Positions 1 to 5,171 of a DNA stretch of 8,002 bases are shown here, in pieces. This stretch comes from Candidatus Bathyarchaeota archaeon. Its GTDB lineage: Archaea; Thermoproteota; Bathyarchaeia; Bathyarchaeales; Bathyarchaeaceae. The DNA is taken from the NCBI GenBank assembly GCA_029879825.1, contig JAOUPL010000053.1, positions 1 through 8,002 of the forward strand. The letters run 5' to 3'. Position numbers and translations under genes: made by a program. Each line of letters begins with the position of its first letter. The first letter of the stretch is position 1. Under the pieces are notes generated by a model that was given only the letters and a program-made list of their open reading frames with translations, had not been told where the DNA came from and ran no database searches.

Positions 1-25
1 GCATCATGTGTGTAAGTTAGAAAAT

Positions 26-35
26 TTTTTATTTA
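26..35 (+). promoter_or_regulatory. Probable TATA box of the ferritin-like gene
   Basis: An AT-rich block (TTTTTATTTA) lies about 32 nt upstream of the chosen ATG at 67. With the usual archaeal spacing of roughly 25 nt, transcription would begin near 53-58. That gives a very short leader starting around the SD motif. The call rests on composition and spacing only. Confidence 0.4.
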
Positions 36-54
36 CGCCAACGCAAACTAGGTA

Positions 55-60
55 GAGGTG
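55..60 (+). promoter_or_regulatory. SD motif that decides the ferritin start
   Basis: GAGGTG sits 6 nt before the ATG at 67 and contains the alternative GTG at 58. It therefore supports the ATG as initiator. Confidence 0.6.
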
Positions 61-66
61 TTTGTT

Positions 67-564
67 ATGGGAAAGAAAGGTAGAGAAATAGTTGGAGTCG
101 ACATCAAAGAATTATTGAAAGATCTAAACAGTGCCTACGCCGACGAGTGGATAGCCTTTTTCTACTACAACTGGGCAGCAGACTTTATTGAGGGCCCGGA
201 TTATCCAACAGTGGCCAGCGAACTGGATAGAATCGCAAAAGACGAGTTCGAGCACATGTCAGAATTGGCTGACAGAATCTTCGAATTAGGTGGGGAACCT
301 GAGAGAGATCTCGAAGATTTACAGAAAATAGCAAACTGCAAGAAAGTCGTGTTCCCAAAGAATGAAAGAGACCTTGAAGGTGTACTCAACGCGGTTGCCG
401 AGGCAGAAGGATGCGCAATCGACGTATACAACAAGCTTCTAAAGAAGGTGGCTGCCTGTTATGACAAGGATGTAAGAACCTTCCACTTAATAGAACACAT
501 ATTATCAGAAGAAATACAACACGAAGAAGCCTTTGAAAATCTGCTGGAGAAAAAGAGAAAATAA
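67..564 (+). CDS. Dps-like / bacterioferritin-type diiron protein
   Basis: This is a 165-residue four-helix ferritin-like protein, expected in the cytoplasm. Relatives form cage-like oligomers that use peroxide or oxygen to oxidise Fe(II), storing iron and removing oxidant. Visible diiron ligands are Glu27 (ADEW), Glu60-x-x-His63 (EFEH) in helix B, Glu114 in helix C and Glu149-x-x-His152 (EIQH) in helix D, the two-ExxH pattern of the bacterioferritin/Dps-like group. Cys91, Cys116 and Cys131 are also present; Cys116 and Cys131 lie close to helix C, as in archaeal Dps-like proteins with a cysteine pair. The ATG at 67 is preferred over the GTG at 58 because GAGGTG at 55-60 is a good SD for the former and overlaps the latter. 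A pyrimidine-rich stretch follows the stop. The family is clear; the choice between Dps-like and bacterioferritin is less so, and no haem ligand was identified. Confidence 0.93.
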   Translation: MGKKGREIVGVDIKELLKDLNSAYADEWIAFFYYNWAADFIEGPDYPTVASELDRIAKDEFEHMSELADRIFELGGEPERDLEDLQKIANCKKVVFPKNERDLEGVLNAVAEAEGCAIDVYNKLLKKVAACYDKDVRTFHLIEHILSEEIQHEEAFENLLEKKRK

Positions 565-589
565 CTGTTGAAGACTGCTCCAAATTACA

Positions 590-610
590 TCCCATTTCCT
601 CTATTCATTT
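590..610 (+). terminator. Possible pyrimidine-rich terminator after the ferritin gene
   Basis: A C/T-rich run with several T clusters begins about 25 nt after the ferritin stop. Archaeal RNA polymerase often stops at such T-rich tracts without a hairpin. The call rests on composition and position alone. Confidence 0.25.
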
Positions 611-676
611 AGAAGGCATCTAAAACTGAAAGCAATTTGATAGTAGACTCCTTGTGTGACTTTTTAGCGATAATAG

Positions 677-780
677 AGAATATGTACGTTGAACAAAAGG
701 TACTTTGACGAAACAGAATTAAACATAAAAATGGAAGAGTTCGCTGAAAGAATTTATGTCCTTGGAAACAAAGAATGATC
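677..780 (+). pseudogene. Decayed fragment of a second ferritin-like gene
   Basis: The frame read from 677 to the TGA at 776-778 contains KMEEFAERIYVLGNKE, which lines up without gaps with HMSELADRIFELGGEPE, residues 63-79 of the upstream ferritin-like protein (helix B and the following turn). The match begins at the metal-binding His, here Lys, and the Glu of the ExxH motif is also gone. A stop codon closes the frame just upstream, and no N-terminal or C-terminal remainder was recognised. This looks like the relic of a tandem or related ferritin/rubrerythrin-type gene. The fragment overlaps the first codons of the longer reading of the next gene, which argues that those codons are not real coding sequence. 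The match is short, so chance is not excluded. Confidence 0.45.
720..728 (+). promoter_or_regulatory. Possible TATA box of the rubredoxin-ThDP enzyme gene
   Basis: TAAACATAA would place transcription start near 750-755. The same 9-mer recurs at 5121-5129, upstream of the zinc-ribbon gene at a comparable place. With the ATG at 792 this leaves a leader of about 40 nt. Confidence 0.35.
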
Positions 781-791
781 TGGTAATTCAA

Positions 792-2579
792 ATGGTTAAG
801 TGGAAATGCACTGTTTGTAACTACATTTATGATGAAGAGAAAGAAGGCAAAAAGTTCAAAGACCTTAGTCCAAGTTGGGTGTGTCCTGTTTGTGGAGCTC
901 CTAAGTCAGCCTTCGTTAGAGTTGGAAAGGAAATACCAGAGAAGAAGGCTGTCACTGTTCCGACCGTGGCGGAGAAAATAGTTGAACAACTTTCGGCGAT
1001 GGGTGTAAGGCACATCTACGGAATCCCGGGCGATTCTAATCTGCCCCTTGTAGAAGCTTTGAGCAGCCAAAACGAGATAAAATTCGTCTTAACGAGACAT
1101 GAAGAGACAGCTGCTTTCATGGCGTCGGCCCACGCCAAACTCACGGATGAAATTGGAGTTTGTTTGTCCATTGCTGGGCCTGGGGCAACCAACCTGATCA
1201 CGGGGTTGATGGATGCTGCCATGGATGGAGCGCCAGTCCTAGCTTTGGCAGGACAGGTTCCTCAAGTTTTCTTAGGAAGCGAGTCCCTCCAAGAGATCGA
1301 TCAGATTGAACTATTCGGACCGTTCACGGTTTTCAACGAAACGGTCGCCAAGTCTGCCCAAGCTATCAGCTTGACAGTGTTAGCCGTCAAAAATGCATAC
1401 CTTAAACGTGGAGTGGCGTTGTTAAGTCTGCCCACAGATGTTCTTGCAGAAGAGCTGGAGGATGAGATATGGAAACCAGAGGAGCATCTTTTCAAACAAA
1501 TTCTGCCGCCCACGGATGAGGATTTAGAGAAGGCAGCGAAGCTCATTGACGAGAGTATGAGACCGATCATTTTGGGAGGGTGGGGGATACGAAACTGCGG
1601 AAAAGAGATCATTGAACTCGCAGGAAGAATAGCTGCGCCAATCGCGACCACCTCCAGGGCGAAGGGCGTCATCCCAGAAACTCACGACCTAGCTGTAGGC
1701 GTCTTGGGGTCCATAGGCACCCCTTTCGCTGCTAAGGCCATGACTAAAGCGGATCTCATCATCGTTGCTGGATCAGGGTTCAGGCAGAGAAATCTTGTAC
1801 CGCACCTACCGATAGTTCAAATAGACATTGACGGTGTGAAGCTTGGAAAAAGTTTTCCGATAAAGGTCGGTTTAACGGGTGACGCAAAAGCGGCTTTGAA
1901 GAAGTTGATCATGAAGGTGTCTGAAAAGAAACCGGACAAAAAGCATTTTGACGGGATCAAGAAAATCAAAGAGGAGCATCTCGAAGAAATCAGGAGAGAC
2001 TCCGAAAACATGTCCGTTCCTATCTACCCAGGCTTCGTGATTCAAGCCATAAAAAGACATGCTGAAAAGAACGCCATCATCTGCGTTGACGTGGGAGACC
2101 ACACCTACTGGTTCTACAAAAAATACACCTGCGACCGCGAAAAAACCCTCATGTCAGCCAACATGGCGAGCATGGCCTTCGCTCTCCCAGCTTCCCTCGC
2201 AGCCCAGATAGATTTCCCAAACAGGCAGGTGATATGCGTCACGGGAGATGGGGGATTCGGCATGCTCATGGCCGACTTCACAACGGCCGTCTACAATAGG
2301 CTTCCCATAAAAGTTGTGCTTTTCAACGACAGCAAACTGAAGAATATAAAGAAGGAGCAGATGATGTACGGGTACCAAGAATTTGGAACAGTTTTTGTGA
2401 ACCCAAACTTTGCAGACTTTGCGAAGTCTTGCGGTGGGGAGGGCTATCGGGTGGAAAAACCAGAAGAATTGGACAAGGCCTTGAAACAAGCTTTCAAATC
2501 GGATAATCCAGCCATTGTTGATGTTGTAGTGGACCCTGACGAGATGGCTCCAATGATAAAGGTGGCTGTCGAAGACTAG
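792..2579 (+). CDS. Rubredoxin fused to a pyruvate oxidase/acetolactate synthase-type ThDP enzyme
   Basis: This is a 595-residue fusion. Residues 1-45 form a short rubredoxin with Cys6-x-x-Cys9 and Cys31-x-x-Cys34, which would hold one Fe(SCys)4 centre. Residues from about 55 form a three-domain thiamine-diphosphate enzyme: the N-terminal pyrimidine domain with catalytic Glu104 (RHEE) and an AGPGATN motif, a central domain that may carry FAD, and a C-terminal pyrophosphate domain with GDG at 485-487 followed after 24 residues by Asn512. A GSESLQEIDQIELF segment resembles the corresponding part of PoxB-type pyruvate oxidases. The protein stops near DPDEMAPMIKVAVED and appears to lack the C-terminal membrane-binding tail of E. 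coli PoxB. A likely reaction is oxidative decarboxylation of pyruvate or another 2-oxoacid, with electrons passed to the attached rubredoxin; this is inference, and an acetolactate synthase-like role is possible. The ATG at 792 is chosen because MVKWKCTVC is a normal rubredoxin start and GGTAAT lies just upstream. An in-frame ATG at 756 would add 12 residues that overlap the ferritin relic. trmO follows after 17 nt. Confidence 0.9.
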   Translation: MVKWKCTVCNYIYDEEKEGKKFKDLSPSWVCPVCGAPKSAFVRVGKEIPEKKAVTVPTVAEKIVEQLSAMGVRHIYGIPGDSNLPLVEALSSQNEIKFVLTRHEETAAFMASAHAKLTDEIGVCLSIAGPGATNLITGLMDAAMDGAPVLALAGQVPQVFLGSESLQEIDQIELFGPFTVFNETVAKSAQAISLTVLAVKNAYLKRGVALLSLPTDVLAEELEDEIWKPEEHLFKQILPPTDEDLEKAAKLIDESMRPIILGGWGIRNCGKEIIELAGRIAAPIATTSRAKGVIPETHDLAVGVLGSIGTPFAAKAMTKADLIIVAGSGFRQRNLVPHLPIVQIDIDGVKLGKSFPIKVGLTGDAKAALKKLIMKVSEKKPDKKHFDGIKKIKEEHLEEIRRDSENMSVPIYPGFVIQAIKRHAEKNAIICVDVGDHTYWFYKKYTCDREKTLMSANMASMAFALPASLAAQIDFPNRQVICVTGDGGFGMLMADFTTAVYNRLPIKVVLFNDSKLKNIKKEQMMYGYQEFGTVFVNPNFADFAKSCGGEGYRVEKPEELDKALKQAFKSDNPAIVDVVVDPDEMAPMIKVAVED

Positions 2580-2596
2580 AGAAACTGGGTGATAGT

Positions 2597-3079
2597 ATGT
2601 CAGCTGCAGAGAAGATCGAGTTGAAATCGATAGGTTTCGTCAAAACGAAAGCCATTGGAAAAGAAGTTAAGGATAAGGGTAACGTTTCGGAGATAGTTTT
2701 TCGCGAGGATCTAGCAGAGGCTTTGGAAGGCATAGAAGATTTTTCCCATTTGTTTGTTATATTTTGGATGCATGAAATCTCAAAGGAAGAGAGGGAGACT
2801 ATGAAAGTTCATCCTAGGGGCAGAAGTGACATGCCCCTGCTAGGAGCCTTTGCAACCCGGACACCACATCGTCCAAATCCCATAGGGCTAACAGTGGTTG
2901 AGCTCTTGAAAGTAGAGGGCAACGTTGTGACTATTCGCGGTCTCGACGCCTTTGACGGCACACCGGTCTTAGATATAAAGCCCTTCGACAAGTGGGACAT
3001 GGTTGAAGATGCGAGGGTTCCTGAATGGTGGATGAAGCTGGACAAGGAAAAACTAGGAAAACGTGGAATCAGCAAATAA
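2597..3079 (+). CDS. trmO: TrmO (TsaA): tRNA t6A37 N6-methyltransferase
   Basis: TrmO transfers a methyl group from SAM to N6 of threonylcarbamoyladenosine at position 37 of tRNA-Thr, giving m6t6A and tuning decoding of ACY codons. The 160-residue protein shows the family signatures: IGFVKTK near the start, FSHLFVIFWMH, then the highly conserved GAFATRTPHRPNPIGLT at about 85-101, and LDAFDGTPVLDIKPF in the second half. It is shorter than the two-domain E. coli protein (about 235 residues) and corresponds to the catalytic beta-barrel domain alone, as in other archaeal members. GGTGAT at 2588-2593 serves the ATG. The 17-nt gap to the fusion gene suggests co-transcription, although no functional link is obvious. 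Confidence 0.93.
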   Translation: MSAAEKIELKSIGFVKTKAIGKEVKDKGNVSEIVFREDLAEALEGIEDFSHLFVIFWMHEISKEERETMKVHPRGRSDMPLLGAFATRTPHRPNPIGLTVVELLKVEGNVVTIRGLDAFDGTPVLDIKPFDKWDMVEDARVPEWWMKLDKEKLGKRGISK

Positions 3080-3221
3080 TGCGCACGCGGTTCACCCTAT
3101 CACCAGCCTTATAACCGTTAAGAAAGAAGTGGAGGAACTTAAGCCAAAGATTGCTCCGAAACCGAAAGACACCCTAACAGTCTATATGTGGATGCCAGAC
3201 GGAAAGGATGCGCGCGCATGA
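3063..3221 (+). CDS. Doubtful 52-residue ORF overlapping the trmO end
   Basis: This is a GTG-started frame of 52 codons that begins inside the last 17 nt of trmO. AGGAAA lies just ahead of the start. The product is Lys/Glu/Pro-rich in the middle (KKEVEELKPKIAPKPK) and ends TVYMWMPDGKDARA. I do not recognise it. Its codons look coding-like, and it runs into the next small ORF with a 14-nt overlap in the +1 frame, so the two could be halves of one frameshifted gene. A GCGCGCGC tract sits at its end. It may equally be chance. Confidence 0.25.
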   Translation: MESANNAHAVHPITSLITVKKEVEELKPKIAPKPKDTLTVYMWMPDGKDARA

Positions 3222-3354
3222 CAGAAAACGTGCGTATCTGCGTAAGGGTAGCCTAAGTCTTTCACTCGAACTTCTCAAAATGGGTCAAAAAACGTTAGAT
3301 GGACTTGATCTACTAGGATACAGAGCAGATATCGCGCGCGCTATGGAAAATTGA
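3208..3354 (+). CDS. Doubtful 48-residue ORF, possibly the second half of the preceding one
   Basis: An ATG-started frame gives a Leu-rich, basic 48-residue peptide containing SLSLSLELLKMG and ending DIARAMEN. It could form amphipathic helices. The only SD-like bases, GGAAAGG, touch the start codon, which is too close for good initiation. That favours the idea that this is the tail of a gene split from the 3063-3221 frame by a +1 shift. GCGCGCGC tracts occur at both its first and last codons. No family was recognised. Confidence 0.3.
   Translation: MRAHDRKRAYLRKGSLSLSLELLKMGQKTLDGLDLLGYRADIARAMEN
3210..3217. repeat. GCGCGCGC tract 1
   Basis: First of four exact copies of this alternating purine-pyrimidine 8-mer, within the perfect palindrome TGCGCGCGCA at 3209-3218. 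It covers the end of one doubtful small ORF and the beginning of the next. Confidence 0.6.
3334..3341. repeat. GCGCGCGC tract 2
   Basis: Second copy, flanked as ATCGCGCGCGCTA. It lies 11 nt before the stop of the second doubtful small ORF and about 45 nt before the trxB-like TATA box. Confidence 0.6.
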
Positions 3355-3384
3355 AAATCATTATCTCTTTCAATTAGCAAGTAG

Positions 3385-3392
3385 TTTTATAA
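3385..3392 (+). promoter_or_regulatory. TATA box of the thioredoxin reductase-like gene
   Basis: TTTTATAA is the clearest archaeal box A in the window. The expected transcription start, near 3413-3416, lies after the TTG at 3398 and before the GTG at 3443. It therefore excludes the longer reading of the downstream gene. Confidence 0.55.
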
Positions 3393-3442
3393 GAAGCTTG
3401 AATAGCACTCGCAACCTCAATACTAAAAAAGGGGGAAAGAAA

Positions 3443-4390
3443 GTGAAACGGCGAGAAAGAACACACGATTTGATAATTATTGGCGGTGGTCCAGCCGGTC
3501 TAACAGCAGGAATACACACGGCGAGGTTGGGATTAAAGACTGCCGTTTTCGAGGCCGGAACGCTGGGTGGACGGGCCGCGGAGGCTTCGATGTACGAGAA
3601 TTTTCCAGGTTTCCCTGAAGGGATAGTGGGAAAAGAGCTCATAGAGAGGATGGAGAAGCAGATTTCAAAATTCGGTGCGGACGTGAAAGTCTTTGAAAAG
3701 GCAATCGACTTAGAGGTCAAGGGAGCGCTCAAAACCGTTACTACAAGTAAAGCCACCTATCGTTCTTTCGCATTAATAATTGCAACTGGAACTCAAAGGA
3801 GAAAGCTTGGAGTTGCCGGAGAAAATGAATTTCTCGGAAGAGGAGTAAGCTATTGCAGCGTCTGCGACGGACCGTTCTTTAAAGGTTTGAGAGTCGCAGT
3901 CGTAGGGCTAACGAAGGAAGCGATAAAGGATTCGCTGTCTATGGCCGACATGTCAAAGGAAGTATTGCTGATAACACACGAAGGAAAGATTGAAGCCGCG
4001 GAAGCCTTAAAGAAAAAGCTTCTGGAGAAGACCAATATAAAAATAGTTAATGGAAAAGTTGCCGCTATCTTGGGAGAAAAAGTTGTAAAGGCGATAAAAA
4101 TTGTTGAATTCACATCTAAACGGGAGCTGCGAGAGAAAGTAGACGGTGTCTTCGTCTCGTTGGGCTGGGTTCCCTCGACTGAAATAGTTAAGAAAGTAGG
4201 AATAGACGTTGACGAAAGGGGATGCATAAAGGTGGATCGCTGGCAAAGAACAAACATTGAAGGTGTTTTTGCAGCCGGAGACTGTACATGCGGTGGAATG
4301 CAACTTGTAACTGCAGCAGGAGAAGGAGCCATGGCAGCCACTACAGCTATGAAATATATCAGAGTAAAAAAGGAACAAGCTAAATCCTGA
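3443..4390 (+). CDS. trxB: Thioredoxin reductase-like flavoprotein with an atypical cofactor site
   Basis: This is a 315-residue member of the low-molecular-weight thioredoxin reductase family, which moves electrons through FAD and a redox disulfide to thioredoxin-like partners. FAD-binding GGGPAG is at 14-19, the ATGTQRR segment at about 114-120, and the redox-active CSVCDG at 138-143. The C-terminal FAD motif is GVFAAGDCTCGGMQ near 274-287, with two extra cysteines at 281 and 283. The pyridine-nucleotide domain is abnormal: the usual GGGDSA loop is GLTKEA at 155-160, and the HRRxxxR element that grips the NADPH 2'-phosphate is replaced by a THEGK stretch near 179. The donor may be something other than NADPH; archaeal relatives using deazaflavin F420 or an unknown donor are known. 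The GTG at 3443 is preferred over the TTG at 3398: GGGGGA at 3431-3436 precedes it, family members begin just before the FAD motif, and the TATA box places transcript start after 3398. No thioredoxin gene is visible nearby. Confidence 0.9.
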   Translation: MKRRERTHDLIIIGGGPAGLTAGIHTARLGLKTAVFEAGTLGGRAAEASMYENFPGFPEGIVGKELIERMEKQISKFGADVKVFEKAIDLEVKGALKTVTTSKATYRSFALIIATGTQRRKLGVAGENEFLGRGVSYCSVCDGPFFKGLRVAVVGLTKEAIKDSLSMADMSKEVLLITHEGKIEAAEALKKKLLEKTNIKIVNGKVAAILGEKVVKAIKIVEFTSKRELREKVDGVFVSLGWVPSTEIVKKVGIDVDERGCIKVDRWQRTNIEGVFAAGDCTCGGMQLVTAAGEGAMAATTAMKYIRVKKEQAKS

Positions 4391-4427
4391 TCACCGGCTT
4401 TTCTGCAAGTATACGAATATCACGCGC

Positions 4428-4706
4428 TCAAGTTATAAGAGCTTTGAGGGTGCGATAGGCGTCAAGAAACTTGAGCCCCTTCGTCGTAGTTTTGTGAAGG
4501 TCTGAGTGGAAAGCCAAGAGGCCCATACCCAAAAGAAGTTTCAAATAAACCTGAAGTTGCCTATGACTCAGATTGCATTTGTACATGATGCGGGTCTTCC
4601 TTACACCCTTACGTGCCTCGTTCAAAATGTTGGCTATAATATCTGTGTCACTCCTTTTACGGAACTTACGAGATGAACTTGACTTTGCGCCAGACCTACT
4701 CTGCAT
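4428..4706 (-). CDS. Small winged-helix DNA-binding protein (putative regulator)
   Basis: A basic 92-residue protein. After a Ser/Arg/Lys-rich leader of about 19 residues, DIIANILNEA forms the first helix of a winged-helix fold. RKTRIMYKCNLSHRQLQVYLKLLLGMGLL gives the helix-turn-helix in two parts around residues 36-64. The wing and the closing helix (TTKGLKFLDAYRTL) follow. This is the pattern of the small archaeal HTH_45-like transcription factors common in Thermoproteota; its target is unknown. The start at 4706 is supported by GGAG 8 nt upstream and by a TATA-like run whose predicted start site lies near 4728. The in-frame ATG at 4742 would extend the protein by 12 residues but falls upstream of that site. 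The gene converges on the trxB-like gene with a 37-nt gap. Confidence 0.82.
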   Translation of the reverse strand: MQSRSGAKSSSSRKFRKRSDTDIIANILNEARKGVRKTRIMYKCNLSHRQLQVYLKLLLGMGLLAFHSDLHKTTTKGLKFLDAYRTLKALIT

Positions 4707-4751
4707 TAGAAAAACTCCAGATGGTCGCGAACGCAAATGCATGCATGCCCC

Positions 4752-4759
4752 ATAAAAAA
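4752..4759 (-). promoter_or_regulatory. Probable TATA box of the winged-helix gene
   Basis: Read on the minus strand this is TTTTTTAT. The predicted transcription start, near 4728, leaves a leader of about 20 nt before the ATG at 4706. Confidence 0.4.
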
Positions 4760-4911
4760 CTTGTTGAACAGGGAGCGCTCACATGATGTTCTAAGTTTCA
4801 AATGAACATGGTTACTTCTAATACAGACTTCAGTTTCATATCCGTTAAATCTGATAACCCTGAACTCTCTACTCAGCAAAAGAGTATGCGTGTGTGTGAG
4901 TCCCATCTTGA

Positions 4912-4919
4912 GGAGGTGA
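4912..4919 (+). promoter_or_regulatory. Near-perfect SD motif
   Basis: GGAGGTGA matches the archaeal anti-SD end of 16S rRNA over eight bases, with 3 nt before the ATG at 4923. It is the strongest ribosome binding site in the window and the main reason to accept the short gene after it. Confidence 0.75.
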
Positions 4920-4922
4920 ATT

Positions 4923-5072
4923 ATGGATTTGGAAAGGGAACTGACCATTATTAGGAACTTGAAAAATGAGATGTGTGGGATAAGACAACGAATAGATAGA
5001 GAAAAGAATCCAGCAAAGAAAGCTAAGATGATCAAAGCCTATCGCATGATGTCTAAAGCGTTGAGCGATTAG
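4923..5072 (+). CDS. Small helical protein of unknown function (49 residues)
   Basis: A 49-residue, highly charged and basic protein predicted to be almost wholly helical. It begins MDLERELTIIRNLKNEM, then IRQRIDREKN, a proline at 30, and a Lys/Ala/Met-rich helix (AKKAKMIKAYRMMSKAL). No Zn ligands, signal peptide or membrane segment are seen, and there is a single cysteine at 18. The near-perfect SD and an uninterrupted frame make it a likely real gene despite its size. I do not recognise a family. A helical hairpin or small nucleic-acid/protein-binding role would fit the composition but is only a guess. Its stop codon lies inside the left arm of an 11-bp inverted repeat. Confidence 0.7.
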   Translation: MDLERELTIIRNLKNEMCGIRQRIDREKNPAKKAKMIKAYRMMSKALSD

Positions 5073-5123
5073 GTTTGTTGATCGCGCGCGCGAACTTGCA
5101 GAAAACTTTTTGAACAAACCTAA
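5069..5123. repeat. 11-bp inverted repeat enclosing a CGCGCGCGCG tract
   Basis: TTAGGTTTGTT at 5069-5079 is exactly complementary, inverted, to AACAAACCTAA at 5113-5123. The 33-nt spacer contains the perfect 12-bp palindrome TCGCGCGCGCGA at 5082-5093. The left arm includes the stop codon of the 49-residue gene. No T-run follows, so it is not a standard hairpin terminator; a transcript 3' end, processing site or protein binding site are alternatives. Confidence 0.6.
5083..5092. repeat. CGCGCGCGCG tract 3
   Basis: The longest copy, ten bases of strict CG alternation, 11 nt after the stop of the 49-residue gene and inside the spacer of the 11-bp inverted repeat. Confidence 0.6.
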
Positions 5124-5129
5124 ACATAA
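5121..5129 (+). promoter_or_regulatory. Possible TATA box of the zinc-ribbon gene
   Basis: TAAACATAA, identical to the box proposed at 720-728, lies 43 nt before the presumed initiation codon. It overlaps the right arm of the inverted repeat by 3 nt. Confidence 0.3.
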
Positions 5130-5171
5130 CCAGTTAAGTGTGTAGCCAGAAGAGAATGGTGGGAATGACCT

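Noticed and set aside
3721..4780. Direct repeat GGGAGCGCTC at 3721-3730 and 4771-4780
   Set aside because: A shared 10-mer is expected many times by chance in 8 kb; one copy lies within the trxB-like coding sequence.
4783..4856. Possible C/D box small RNA (ATGATGT followed by CTGA)
   Set aside because: The C-like box departs from the consensus, no convincing internal D'/C' pair was found, and no terminal stem was seen.
4706..5035. 109-codon minus-strand frame upstream of the winged-helix gene
   Set aside because: It is largely antisense to the SD-led 49-residue gene, its content is not domain-like, and it overlaps the start of the winged-helix gene.
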